DNA of 64,000 bases from Siphonodentalium dalli (GCA_032622095.1 CP136065.1:205324151-205388150), one strand, 5' to 3'; shown: positions 29,301-37,870, numbered from the stretch's first letter. Notes: generated from the sequence alone by a model not told the origin. Program-made: numbers and translations.

Positions 29301-30460
29301 ATAATAATAAAAACATGGTTGAGTTCATCATTGAGAGAATGAACGAGGGTCTCATTCGTCAGATTCATGCATATGAGCTCTTTGGTGCTTGCATTGGTAA
29401 TCGCGGAGCGGCTGTTTGTGCAGGAGCTAATGATGATAAGGCTGACTCTCTCAGACTTTTATATTGGAAAAAGGCAATGGATCTGAGGTATAGTGTTAAA
29501 AACAAGCCAATTCTGGAGCAACTCTCGAAAGATGAACGGAAACATTTTGATAAGGGGGCTATTGAGATGCAGTCGATGCATGATTTGGATGTTATTTTTC
29601 AAGATCCTCACAAGATACTTAGTCAACGTGCAATGTCCATGATGAGGATTCTTGGCAATGATAATTTCAATACAGTGATGGCTCTTGACAAACTTTTTAG
29701 TGCTCGTCCTAAAGTTGGTGATGTCCGAAAATTCATTTGGAAGCATCAAACACGAGTTTTTCGAAATAACCCAAAGGTCTTGTTGACCCATGGACTAAAC
29801 AGCATAGAAAAGCCTTTGATTGATGTTGAGCAAGGTGTTGACCAGTTGAGTAGCATAATAGATATAGTTCAGAAGCTCAACAATTATGGCATTAAAGATG
29901 TTACTCAATTTCAACAGAAACTTTTGATCTGTGGACTAAAACAAGCTTCATCTTTTCACCGTCGTTTCAAAGTTGGACAAAACCACCCTGTTATTCAGAA
30001 CCTCATCAAAGCCATTGACAAATTTAATGAAGGTGATGCAGATGGCCTCATCATTCTTCGCGTTGGCTCCTACTGTCTCCTTCATCCGGATGCTGAACTT
30101 TTCGATTACTTCAACCGCTTTGCGAGATTGTACACAACAGAGGATCTACCAAAGCCCTCATTGATTCTTATAAAGGCAGCACTGAAGTGTTCTGAAGACG
30201 GACAATTGAACAAGACGACAATCGTTGTAGATGAGCTGCTTCGACGTGGGGCACACCCATGTTTACGTGATAAAAAGGGAAAGACTTTTATTGAGTTGTT
30301 ACCTAAGCAGCTCCAGGAATCCTACAAATTCATGTTTCCAAAATCACTTCAGTGCTTGGCGGCAGATGTGTTGGCTGATCATGATGTTGTCTATGATAAG
30401 CTGATTCCTCATGTGCTTAGAGAATTTGTCAATTCACATAAAAAATCCCAATTCACATAA
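17229..30460 (+). CDS. FEM1-like ankyrin-repeat protein with four N-terminal zinc knuckles (five coding exons)
   Basis: Coding exons 17229-17337, 20902-21205, 23509-23756, 26270-26452 and 28983-30460 give 774 codons including the stop. Residues 7-20, 80-93, 96-109 and 122-135 are CX2CX4HX4C zinc knuckles; 50-77 is an acidic, Ser/Glu-rich linker. From about 150 the protein follows FEM1: ankyrin repeats to about 410, a helical TPR-like middle (AYELFGA; RAMSMMRILG), an ankyrin-like unit at 696-725 (VVDELLRRGAHPCLRDKKG), and a tail SLQCLAADVL...REFVNSH at 736-767 that corresponds to the FEM1 C-terminus linked to elongin BC/CUL2 binding. FEM1 proteins are substrate receptors of CUL2 ubiquitin ligases that read C-terminal degrons. 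Inferred: a ligase receptor that may also bind nucleic acid. Junctions 2-5 agree in phase; the exon 1 donor is a choice. The alternative is two genes, a zinc-knuckle exon 1 and the rest, but exons 2 and 3 alone still fuse knuckles to FEM1. Confidence 0.85.
17618..18261 (+). mobile_element. TTAA-type MITE, family A (copy 2), nested in the hAT element
   Basis: Between TTAA (17614-17617) and TTAA (18262-18265), with ends AGGGGTACTGTAC and GGGGTACAGTACCCCT. The right half matches copies at 11691 and 44287 (CCAGCCATAAAT, GATAGCCTGTTAAC); the left half is a different internal sequence, so this is a subfamily. The insertion postdates the hAT element. Confidence 0.8.
18334..20179 (-). pseudogene. hAT transposase fragments (ZNF862-like type), frame-shifted
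   Basis: Reading leftward: an N-terminal piece starting MNRKRKLDFG (20179-19949), a gap without recognisable protein (about 19950-19356), then STRWLSFKGSVHSVVDNL and ITSYKFLYVLHFMCDVLKE (19355-18966), a stretch with EKFAKTPGPSLKQFLSDVPS in another frame (about 18950-18785), KQELPHLLAFKQ (about 18790-18505), and the hAT C-terminal dimerisation segment AFSCQNLIKTRLRNRLSVP, then MKIAIEGP and FDFGKAFHKW (about 18515-18340). The order matches the large hAT transposases from which animal ZNF862-like genes derive. At least three frameshifts (near 18960, 18785 and 18505) and the missing middle mean no active enzyme. hAT transposases dimerise through this C-terminus and cut with an RNase-H-like core, most of which is absent. 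Confidence 0.85.
20850..20901 (+). promoter_or_regulatory. Tandemly duplicated 3' splice-site region before exon 2
   Basis: The acceptor sequence occurs in duplicated units: TTATTTCAG ending at 20797 and again at 20850, then TTTTTTTGCAG ending at 20901. The units share TTTTTCTCAGTG and CTACTAATATGATA. Acceptors 20850 and 20901 are in the same phase, 51 nt apart, without a stop between, so both give in-frame protein; 20797 would shift the frame. Confidence 0.5.
20902..21205 (+). CDS. Exon 2: acidic linker and three zinc knuckles
   Basis: Begins after TTTTTTTGCAG and ends at the donor GAAAA|GTTAGT, phase 2. It encodes residues 37-138: an acidic segment (ESDEDSDEIPEE), then knuckles CYRCGKKGHKIDKC, CHVCGKTGHDPKKC and CCICEYFGHAVNDC. 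Zinc knuckles of this form in CNBP/ZCCHC-type proteins contact single-stranded RNA or DNA. The split Lys codon (AA|G) is completed by exon 3, which firmly ties the knuckles to the FEM1 part. Confidence 0.85.
21206..22621. other. Intron 2, first part: no feature recognised
   Basis: AT-rich intron. Near 21845-21930 and 22258-22310 similar phrases occur in opposite order (AAATAGGGGCAGG with nearby CTGTGTTTCTG, and GGGGCGCCGGAATAGGGGCAG with ACAGAAACACAGG), so a hAT-like MITE of about 400 bp may lie between about 21860 and 22310; ends and duplication could not be fixed. Confidence 0.35.
22622..22866 (+). mobile_element. tRNA-derived SINE
   Basis: The head reads like a tRNA: an A-box-like TGGTCTTGTGGTTAGGATG and, about 40 bases later, a B-box-like GTGAGTTCGCAGC. 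Downstream CCTTGAGTAAGGTCGC resembles the CCTTGAGCAAGG core of V-type SINEs. No clear poly(A) or target duplication, so it is old. It could not be a functional tRNA gene: the anticodon arm is not formed. Confidence 0.6.
22965..23225 (+). mobile_element. RTE-like LINE fragment (3' part)
   Basis: Starts AGCTGATGTACCCGACTCGTC and ends with AGATTTGAGTAAGATCGGTC, CAGTTTTTGAGTACAG and an ACACAC tail, the arrangement typical of RTE-type 3' ends. The coding part is absent. Assignment is by resemblance only. Confidence 0.45.
23230..23397 (+). repeat. ~90-bp tandem duplication
   Basis: ATTATATCAACCTCGAAACG, then ATCTTACCCCATGCACTG and AAAGAGTTAATGGCCCTA occur twice (starting about 23250 and 23339). 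The CACTGAAAGAGTTAATGGCCC phrase resembles the outer end of the CAGTGCC-type MITEs (3440s), so the unit may be a decayed MITE end. Confidence 0.7.
23509..23756 (+). CDS. Exon 3: start of the FEM1-like ankyrin domain
   Basis: Begins after AATTCAAG (phase 2) and ends TATAG|GTATTC (phase 1). It encodes residues 138-221: a linker with RKWWDDTHFIRLNIRGF, then two ankyrin-like helices corresponding to the first FEM1 repeat (DYDGLISVLDTF; FTALCNAIFFYDGSLQLIKY). The usual TPL of ankyrin repeats is replaced by TALCNAIF, so this first repeat is diverged. The polypyrimidine tract of its acceptor is weak. Confidence 0.85.
24133..24377 (-). mobile_element. TTAACCCTTTCATGA-type MITE, eroded
   Basis: The right end CGAAAGGGTTAA is intact; the left end survives as TTCCATGACTGGAGCTTCC. 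Inside are two hairpins on ATTCTCTTATATA. It is the same family as 26651-26872, 32595-32841 and 39475-39707. Lies in intron 3. Confidence 0.65.
24916..25303 (+). mobile_element. TTAACCCTTTACCCAACA MITE
   Basis: Intact TTAA flanks; nearly identical to 13020-13419 including both palindromes (about 25061-25126 and 25205-25273). It lacks one GGCCAAAAC repeat near the left end. Lies in intron 3. Confidence 0.85.
25690..26195. repeat. Cluster of AATTGCGCTTAAGCGCAATT palindromes in intron 3
   Basis: About eleven variants of this 20-bp palindrome lie in two blocks (25690-25860, six; 26050-26195, five), spaced by about 8-12 bases often reading AGATCTTCC or its inverse. The blocks face each other, so the whole can also fold back. 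Variants differ by paired changes that keep the dyad (GCGC to GTGC or GCAC). It ends about 75 bp before exon 4. Not a coding or CRISPR array. Confidence 0.75.
26270..26452 (+). CDS. Exon 4: ankyrin repeats 2-3 of the FEM1-like domain
   Basis: Begins after TGTTTTCAG and ends AGAAG|GTGAAT; both junctions are phase 1. It encodes residues 221-282: CGANIEQTVG, then GTPLCLAIERNFYLPAVTLM and CGANIHQTSDQGYAPPIIKA. The GTPL and CGAN signatures are textbook ankyrin repeats and follow the spacing of FEM1 repeats 2 and 3. Confidence 0.9.
26651..26872 (+). mobile_element. TTAACCCTTTCATGA-type MITE
   Basis: Flanked by TTAA; starts CCCTTTCATGACTGGAGC and ends GCTCCCATCATGAAAGGG. The internal hairpins are partly lost compared with 32595-32841. 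Lies in intron 4. Confidence 0.75.
27013..27075 (+). repeat. Short tandem repeat, TACTAAGATATATAA unit
   Basis: Four nearly perfect 15-bp units of AAGATATATAATACT. A simple minisatellite in intron 4. Confidence 0.9.
27131..27529 (-). mobile_element. TTAACCCTTTACCCAACA MITE (inverted copy)
   Basis: The same element as 13020-13419 in the opposite orientation, with TTAA at both ends and both palindromes intact. Lies in intron 4. Confidence 0.85.
28060..28945 (+). mobile_element. Helentron-like element abutting exon 5
   Basis: Two pairs of tandem units: GGATTTCAAAGAT with GAATGAGTTCGCAA (about 28145 and 28320), and CTGAACTGAATGGAATG-type with GAATTTGGGTTCC (about 28620 and 28760). It ends GGCGTATTTTGCCATGCC, then TTATGCTCTT. 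The same terminus ends the element at 48046-48989. Its end lies about 40 bases before exon 5, so it replaced much of the sequence upstream of that acceptor. Confidence 0.6.
28983..30460 (+). CDS. Exon 5: rest of the FEM1-like protein, stop and C-terminal tail
   Basis: Starts after CTTTCAATAG in phase 1; the open frame upstream of 28983 is intron. It encodes residues 282-773. Ankyrin repeats include ITALMAACNNLNICKFLVSE, GADVNIRDSRGHTAIHYAAR and the next two units to about residue 410. The middle (GACIGNRGAAVCAGANDDKA, then IEMQSMHDLDVIFQDPHK and AMSMMRILG) matches the FEM1 region between the ankyrin domain and the C-terminus. The last repeat (GAHPCLRDKKGKTF) and SLQCLAADVL complete the family layout. 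The stop is at 30458-30460, followed by poly-A-rich DNA; AATAAA candidates occur near 31133. Confidence 0.92.
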
Positions 30461-30617
30461 AAAAAAATCCAAAGTCAAGGAAGGCTATTAACAGGTGAAA
30501 TGTTGCTATAAGAAGTCAAATTCTTGAAAATTATTTTGTAGTATCATTTCTGGTTTTAGGGATGGGACAATAGCATGGCATATCTTGATAAATCTTCAGT
30601 GGGCTTCTCAAATGTTG

Positions 30618-30785
30618 TACAGTAATGCCCTAAGTAATCGACTCCATAACCACAGCAGAATTATGGGTAACTTTTCAGGATTAAGTCGGAAATATGGCTT
30701 GTTGCCATTCATCGGAAAGCTCTCGGGAGAGCTTTCTAATGAATGGCAATAAGCCATATTTCCGATTACTTAGAGCATTACTGTA
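30618..30785. mobile_element. Palindromic mariner-type MITE
   Basis: TACAGTAATGCCC at one end, GCATTACTGTA at the other, with a central GCTCTCGGGAGAGC. The right arm lacks about 50 bp compared with 281-496. It lies 160 bp after the stop codon, so it may be in the 3' untranslated region. Confidence 0.75.
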
Positions 30786-30836
30786 TATATTGTCAGAAAT
30801 GGTTATTAGAACCACATGTTTCATCTCACACTCCAG

Positions 30837-31180
30837 AATTTAAATAGGTTATTCCACATTAAACTGCTTAGCGATATAAAGTTCTGGCTACTTGACTAGA
30901 AATTGACAATGTGTTGATCTGCGACAGTATTGATATTTAAGAAAGCATCAAAAACTGAATATAGCTGTTTATATAAACAGAAAACTTGCCATGTAAATCA
31001 ACACGTCAAATTACGTCATTGAATTGAAATAGATTATTCCACATTAAACTGTCCTTAATGATATTAACTTCTGCCTACTTCACTAGAAATCGACATGTTG
31101 ATCTGCGACAGTAGTGATATTTAATAAAGCATCAAAAACTTTCCATGTAAATCAACACGTTAAACTACGTCATGGAGGAA
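30837..31180 (+). repeat. ~170-bp tandem duplication downstream of the gene
   Basis: Two units share TTATTCCACATTAAACTG, TGTTGATCTGCGACAGTA, AAGCATCAAAAACT and CATGTAAATCAACACGT. Unit 1 has an extra ~35 bp (ATAGCTGTTTATATAAACAG), itself a palindrome. Confidence 0.75.
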
Positions 31181-31462
31181 TAAGCAACCAAATAAAATCA
31201 CGTCATTGAGGGTTTCCCTAGAAAACCCTTTGAGTGTTAAATATACATCTATTTAATCTAGAACACAAAGAACTTTGAGAAGTACCATTTCACAACATAA
31301 ATATTGTGATTTTTATCATATTGCAAACTTCCTATTGACCCATCCCTATATGGCTGTCAGTCATGCTATAGCTTTACTTCCAATGTCTGAAAAGGATTTA
31401 ATTTGCTTATTATTTCACATTCTTTTCCTGGAATAATCCTCACTTTGTAATGAGTGACTGTT

Positions 31463-31680
31463 TTAACACTTTCAGTGCCAAGTCTGATTTTTGTATCAAC
31501 CCATATTTCCTTGATCATTTTTCAAATTTATTGATTATAATAATGTGATACATTGCTGCAAAGAGCTCTAAGAGCTCTTTCCATAAATGTATCACATTAT
31601 TATAATCAATAAATTTGAAAAATGATCAAGGAAATATCGGTAATTGATACAAAAATCGGACTTGGCACTGAAAGGGTTAA
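31463..31680. mobile_element. TTAACCCTTTCAGTGCC MITE, full palindrome
   Basis: Two arms of about 105 bp meet at GAGCTCTAAGAGCTC (about 31563-31577). TTAA at both ends. The complete form of the element at 3306-3454. Confidence 0.85.
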
Positions 31681-32594
31681 CCGTTAGACATGTGAACTTC
31701 CTAGTGACCTAGTCCTTCTAAGACACATACATTACTTTGTGACAATGACCTCATTAGACATATGCATATGGTACAGTTCTGATACACGTTGACATTCCTT
31801 AATGTTTTAGCTATTATTAGACATGCCTTGGAACATTCCATTGATTTCACTGGACTCAGTACTGGCGTTGCATTGACCAAGGCAAACAAATGGAATGATG
31901 TGGCTTAATTCCTCAGGCCTATGCTCGCTTTACCTACTCGAAGGAAGGTGTAACTGCACGCTCTTGAGCATAACCTGATGTCATCTGGCACGAAAGCCGA
32001 TTGGAGGTGGAGAAAACACATATATAATTATGTTTCGATAAAAATTATCTTTTTCTCATAATTTGTGTAGATTATATTATGTATTTTTCAGAAAAGATTC
32101 ACAAAATTTATAAAAGTTGAAACTATGTATTTAAGATATGAGAGTGCATTGCTTGTCAACTCTGTAAAAGCAAAAATTCCCGTTAGTTTCATTACGAATA
32201 TGAGATATTTTTACACAGCCTTCATCTGTTCGTCACCCCCAATGTCAATTTTGTCAAGTATCCTCAATATAAAAATATTTTTATCTTATGCTTGTCACCA
32301 ACAATCATTCAATTCATTGTGCCCTGCCTTTCCCAGGTTAATTTGCATATTCCAGCCAAGCGTAATGAATGGAATCAGCCCCTTGTGATAAAGGTGCTGG
32401 ACTTACAATATTCATTTGTGATAAAGACCTTGTCAGTTTTGTGCTATGTGTATTTTTTGTGAAGAAGGCCTTCTAGACATATTTTTTGTGATAAAAGCTA
32501 TATTAGGCTTGTACATTCATTTGTGATAAAGGTCTTCCGATTTGCCAATTTTGTTTTATTACAACCTTTAATGTGGACATGTAAATTCTTGATA
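31681..32594. other. No gene recognised
   Basis: Includes a loose repeat of TTTGTGATAAAGG (about 32385-32530). No coding exon is supported. Confidence 0.35.
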
Positions 32595-32841
32595 TTAACC
32601 CTTTCATGATGGGAGCTTCGCTGGTGCAGCATTAAAGATCCTGTGCCAGTGTATTCTATTATATATGCGAGTCTGCCTATATAAGAGAATTCACTGGCTT
32701 ACAAGGTCAATGTAAATATTGTTAGGCAATGTAATCTTTTATATATGCGAGGCTCCCTATGGGAGACTCACATATATAAAAGAATTTATTGTCACAGGGT
32801 TTTCGCAAAATTTCAGGAAGCTCCAGCCATGGAAGGGTTAA
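32595..32841 (-). mobile_element. TTAACCCTTTCATGA-type MITE
   Basis: TTAA flanks; CCCTTTCATGATGGGAGC at the left and GGAAGGG at the right after CTCCAGCCAT. Two hairpins on CTTATATATGCGAG. Inverted relative to 26651-26872. Confidence 0.75.
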
Positions 32842-33440
32842 AAGGCCTCATTATATATTTGCATTCTTGCAATTAACAAATTAATAAACTTGAACTTAGA
32901 AATTTGGGGTCATTGGTGAAAGATGCCATACATATTTGTATATACATTCCTGAATGATGAGTTAGCAGAACTTTCTGAACTTTTAATGCAACTTTCAAAT
33001 GTTGATTTCGAAAGTGATTGTAGCTCATCAGAAATGATTACCAGCCTGATATCTTTTGTACGTCATCTCCGACCGTTTTTAGCTCAACTTTACTTTGAGC
33101 TATTGCCATGGCTTGTTATCCATCGTCTGTGTGTGTGTGAGGCATCAATAATACAAGCTACAGGTCGTACCTTTGTTTGGATCATTATAAAATTTGTCAT
33201 AGCTGTTGACATTGACATGTAGATGGGAACGAGTCATTTCGGAGTCATTTGGAAAAAAACATGGCCCCCAGCGGCCATCTTGGATTTTAAAATTCAATCC
33301 ATTAGCATGGTCTACAGGCCGTACTGTTCGTCTGATCATCATGAAATTTGTCATTTATGTTAATATTGACATATAGATGGGAACGAGTCATTTTGGGTCA
33401 TTCGGCCAAAAAAATGGCCGCCACCAGCAGATGGCCAAGA
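32842..33440. repeat. AGCTCAACTT repeat and satellite-like units
   Basis: From 33078 (TTTTAGCTCAACTTTACTTT) the sequence parallels 58325 onward: GAGCTATTGCCATGG, GTGTGTGTG, ACAGGTCGTACC, GACATGTAGATGGGAACGAG and GGCCATCTTGGATTTT, with a second unit to 33430. 32842-33077 shows nothing recognisable. Confidence 0.55.
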
Positions 33441-33640
33441 CCAAGATATTATTTCTTTATACAAAATGATCGGCATATTCAAATAAAGTCTAATAATACT
33501 GTAAAATCTTAATGTTTATGATTTAACCATGCGGAAGTGTTATAAATGAGCAAGTTGAAGTGCAGTTCTGTTTTATTGCTCGGTGTCAGAAATTTGGGGC
33601 AACCTGGTGTTGCTTTCCGTGTATAGTTTAATTTGTTGCA

Positions 33641-34321
33641 CTATTAAAAGTGAAAATACTGCATAATTTAGCAAATTTAATAAGGCGCATGTAATAAATA
33701 CACAGAATGACATGCTATCGCGGAAGGATAGAACTTGAGGTGCAAGCGCCTCTCGTTCTATCCTTCCGCGACAGCACTCGTGCCGTATCGACAAACCCAT
33801 TTACACATCGTGTCATTCTGTGTTTACAACACGCTTTACGTCCTAGAATCCGTGCATTAAAAATACAGACTTAGAAGGTTTATTTAGACACATAGAGGGC
33901 GTGTTTTGTCAGGTGTGATGATGCTTTTATTTTATAGTTCTGGTTTCATAGTTGAGGCGAACGTCATGTACGTCATTTTACGTCAACGAGATGCGCATGG
34001 AACATATGTTCCATTCGTATTTGTAAATATGGAACAGCAATAACACTGTACTTCTGGGAACAAACATGTAATAAAGCTTCATAAGGCGCATGTAATAACG
34101 AGAAGACATACAGTTTTTGTTTGAATACCTAAAACATCTCATCGGTGTCTGGACAGAAATATAGAATTTTCATAAACGGCTTGAGTGAAAATTTTATATT
34201 TCTTTACAGACGCCCATGAGAGATTTTGGTATTCGAACAAAAACTCGGGTCTACTTTTTATTACATGCGCCTTATTAAGGCTTAAAGTTGCTAAATTATG
34301 CAGCGTTTTCACTTTTAATAG
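33641..34321. mobile_element. Non-autonomous element with ~57-bp terminal repeats and internal hairpins
   Basis: The left end CTATTAAAAGTGAAAATACTG pairs with the right end GCGTTTTCACTTTTAATAG; both continue through TAATTTAGCAA and AAGGCGCATGTAATA. The AAGGCGCATGTAATAA motif occurs again at about 34082, giving a second nested inverted pair with 34258. An inner hairpin on CGCGGAAGGATAGAAC lies at about 33719-33772. No protein. Superfamily unknown. Confidence 0.7.
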
Positions 34322-34770
34322 TTAATTTCTTGAAATGTATTGTTCACATTGATGTGTAGCCTCAATCTCTTGCATAGAGGAAGTGAATACTGAATACCAG
34401 TTAAAAAAATATGAGATGAAGTACATAGAATTTACATATAACTACCAGCTATTTTCATCACATCTTTCAATAACAATCTGACAAACCAGGGGCACCGGAA
34501 GCATCCAAGGGCAGGGGGGGGGGGGAGGCAGAGCCTACAAAAAGGGCACTTTTCCGCAAAAAAAAGGGCATTTTCTCTGCAAACTCGGGAAAATAACCAT
34601 AAATTCATTGTGGTCCTGCCCCCGCTCGCCCCCCTTGGTCAAGGGCAGGGGGGTCAGCTGCCCCCTCTGCCCCCCCCCTCTTCCGGCGCCCCTGTGACAA
34701 ACTGTACCACTTTAAGAGAAAAACTGCGTGATCTGTAAATATCTCCGTAGTGAAAGTTCATATAAAAGCC
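34321..34770 (+). repeat. Dispersed repeat, copy with hAT insertion
   Basis: GTTAATTTCTTGAAATGTAT through AAAGTTCATATAAAAG matches 36200-36436, apart from the 208-bp insertion at 34487-34694. The repeat is part of the family also seen at 180-1640. Confidence 0.8.
34487..34694. mobile_element. hAT-type MITE with matched empty site
   Basis: Ends are CAGGGGCACCGGAAG and CTTCCGGCGCCCCTG; the 8-bp duplication TGACAAAC is at 34479-34486 and 34695-34702. The paralogous copy near 36360-36370 reads CTGACAAACTGTACC without the insert. G-rich interior, no protein. Confidence 0.9.
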
Positions 34771-36199
34771 AACAATATAACGATGACGCCGGTACCAAGA
34801 AAAAAAAAAAATATAAGTAATATGGAAATTTCCAGTGTCTAGACGTGTCACACCTACTACACTTTCCAAATTTACAATATTATCAACTAATATGACAGAA
34901 TGCAGTATGTCTGGCGAACACTTATTTCACAATACATACAACCCCCCCAACACTAGCTGCAAATGGCCCCGGGCGCTTCGGTTCACACGCGTTTGTCCCC
35001 AGTTGGCTGTCGCAACCTGGAGAACCCCCGGAATGCACCGTATTTTTATGCCCCCAAAAAGTGGGGCGCATGATCCAGACGTGTGTGTAAAGATGGAACA
35101 AGATTCACCTGTGCGTAAAAGGAAAAAACGGGTAGATTTATAGTAATATTCACTTATGTTAAAAACTTTTTAGCTCCGCAGGTGCTTTCCATTGGATATT
35201 GTAATGAATGATTCTGATGTGTAATTTATATTATTAGCTTATTGTAATGACATTTATGGATCTATCTATTCGGGGCTTTGTCCGAAGACCAAATATATGC
35301 TTTCCATTGTATATTGTAATGATTCTGATGTGGTTTTTGAAACCCCCATATTTTGAAGAATCAAATGGAGGATTTTTCTAAAGTATAGTCCTGTTAACTC
35401 TCTTAGTTATTTCATTGTTGAATATAAGATAAATTAACGGAAAATATACTTTCAGGGCTTTCAATTAAACAGTTTTCACACCCTTAAACAATGATAAGAT
35501 TTTATGATGGTGACAACAATGGGTTATCTAATCTCAAGTCAGGTTTTCATGACAAATCTTCAAATATTGAGGCATACAAAACGGAAATCACATTTGGAGA
35601 AAGTCTCATCCCGGTAAAGAGACTGAAAACTGCTCATTATACACATCCCGTTTATAACACTACCAAATCTGCTGTATTCCTTTGAGTTTGAGTTCTGTCG
35701 AGCTGTGTCTCTGTCTCTTATGGAAATCGAAAATGCCTCTAAAAGAGTGACTGGCTACCGAGATCATTGTCGATAAACCTATGGCATACAGCGCACCATC
35801 AGTCCCCGGAGCTGTGTCTCCTAAGCCCAACATTTGTCTCTTATGGAAATGCATATTTGTATTATATTGTAATGTGTTACGACGTGCATTGTATACATCC
35901 TTGTTGTGTCGAGGTAGCAATGGCATACAGGGCACCATCAGTCATAAAAAGGGCACATTTTAACGCGCGAAGGGCAACTTTAGGGTACGTCGAAAAATTA
36001 TGAATAATAAGTCTTATGTACAGTACACACAATAATTAATCTGTGGCCTTATCATATGCCATCAGTCCCCGGAGCTGTGTCTTAATTATGAAAAAACAAT
36101 GATAAAATCTGATTCTGCTACCAAAGAGAAAGTGTTATCTGATCTCAAGTCGGGTTTTCATGAAATTTTTTCAAATATGATATTTTCCTGAGACTTGAC
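34771..36199. other. No gene; internally repeated sequence
   Basis: An open frame at 34835-35143 ends in a basic run (RKRKKRV) but has no family resemblance, and TTTATGCCCCCAAAAAGTGG looks repeat-derived. 35460-35560 and 36085-36180 are related (TTATCTAATCTCAAGTC against TTATCTGATCTCAAGTC, and GGTTTTCATGA), as are 35785-35815 and 36060-36085 (ATCAGTCCCCGGAGCTGTGT). Confidence 0.4.
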
Positions 36200-36985
36200 G
36201 AGTTAATTTCTTGAAATGTATTGTTCACATTGATGTGTAGCCTCCATCTCTCGCATAGAGGAAGTGAATACTGAATACCAGTTAAGAAAATATGAGATGA
36301 AGTACATAGAATTTACATATAACTACCAGCTATTTTCATCACATTTCTCAATAGCAATCTGACAAACTGTACCACTTTAATAGAAAAACTGCATGATCCA
36401 GAAATATCTACCTAGTGAAAGTTCATATAAAAGTTGGGAATACATATTACTCTATTTTCTGGCAGAGTGATGACCAGATGCGACACTGTTGATCTGTGAA
36501 GGCACAGGCAAACTAGTGCCCGGTTAACAGAATGAGACCCTGAAAAAGGATAAAATGAAGGGGTGATACAGTAATGCCATAAATAATCAACTCCTTGACC
36601 ACAGCAGAAATATAGGTAACTTTTCAGGATTTAGTCGGAAATATGGCTTCCTGAAAGTTACCCATAATTATGCTGTGGTCAAGGAGTCGATTATTCAGGG
36701 CATTACTGCATGTACTCTGTTTGTTGAATAATATTTCATAATTGGCCCACAATAAAGTTTGGGATTTCCAAGGAAATCATTTGTAAATATGTTAATTGAC
36801 TTCATTTGATCATGGTTTGTATTATTGTTTGACCACTTATGTTTATAATGTTGCTCAGTTGCAATAAATTACCATGGAGATTTAGCCTCAGCCATATAGA
36901 TCTTTATATTAATTGGTGTTAGATATATTGTTGAGGCAGTCTGTTTTGTACAGGTGTTTACTTACTCATCTTGATATCGATCTGA
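36200..36985 (+). repeat. Dispersed repeat, longest copy
   Basis: Links the 34321 copy (its first 240 bp) to the 180-1640 copy (from 36436 on), showing that the two are parts of one repeat of at least 0.65 kb. A mariner-type MITE interrupts it at 36567-36710. Confidence 0.6.
36567..36710. mobile_element. Palindromic mariner-type MITE
   Basis: TACAGTAATGCC at the left; GGGCATTACTGCA at the right. The centre is deleted (GGCTTCCTGAAAG), leaving shortened arms. Confidence 0.7.
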
Positions 36986-37289
36986 TTATAGATATTTCAC
37001 AAGCAGCCAAATGCTGGTAGCCCATTTAATATGTACGCACATGTATTCACTAAATATAAGTGAACAAAAAAAAGGCATGCTATTGTCTATGAATTTAGCC
37101 ATTTTTTGTGTTCTGTTGTTTGGGCGTAACCTGCTGCAAGACATTATTATTGTTTCAATGGGTAATCATGTTCAACTAGGGTTGATAGATTAACAGTGTG
37201 ATTTGCTATTTTTATGCATGTCTTGTCGATGTTGCCTCTTCGGGTCATATTTTATGTTTGAACTAGTATTGAAATAAACACACTTTTTA

Positions 37290-37870
37290 TCCCCCACAAA
37301 CAAAGTTTGTCGGGGGGATATCGAAATGGGCTCCATCTGTCCATCCATCTGTGAGTCTGTCTGTCTGCCCATAACAACTTTGAAGCTCTTTGTCTTGGTC
37401 ATCCTCCAAATGGATTTTAATAATCTTTGATATGTTGGTGAACCAACAAAGGGGAAAGAGTATTTACAAACAGCAGGTTTCGTCCATTGATTTTTTTCCA
37501 AAGTTAAGCCCCTTATTGAGTAATGGGACTTTAAATAGTGTGAAAATGGATTTTAATCTTTGCATGATTAAATCCTTCAGCACACCCTACAGGCCACATC
37601 CCTCGTCCGATCATAACCCAAACTTCATATGGATCTTTGGAGTGGCCTCTAGATGGGAACTGTCTATTTTTTTCCATAATTTGTTTAAAAAAGACATGGC
37701 CACCAGCAGCCATCTTGTTTATCAGGAAATGTGGGTTTTTTTGGTCATCTGTGCATGGTTATCAGATCTAAATGAAATTTGGTATGGAGGTACACCATTG
37801 TGGCTGCTTTCAAAAGAGGGGTAAAATGACGTTCACTTTTTCCATTTTAAACTTATCCTCCTTTGTTTGT
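37290..37870 (+). repeat. Helentron-like / satellite-like repeat block
   Basis: Starts TATCCCCCACAAACAAAG with an inverted TTTGTCGGGGGGATA, then CCATCTGTCCATCCATCTG. It continues with a GGCCTCTAGATGGGAAC / GCAGCCATCTTG unit and a TGAAATTTGGTATGGAGGTA unit. No gene. Confidence 0.55.

Noticed and set aside
34835-35143. Open frame ending in a basic RKRKKR run, possible DNA-binding protein exon
   Set aside because: No domain or splice signals recognised, and it contains a CCCCCAAAAAGTGGGG repeat; insufficient support.
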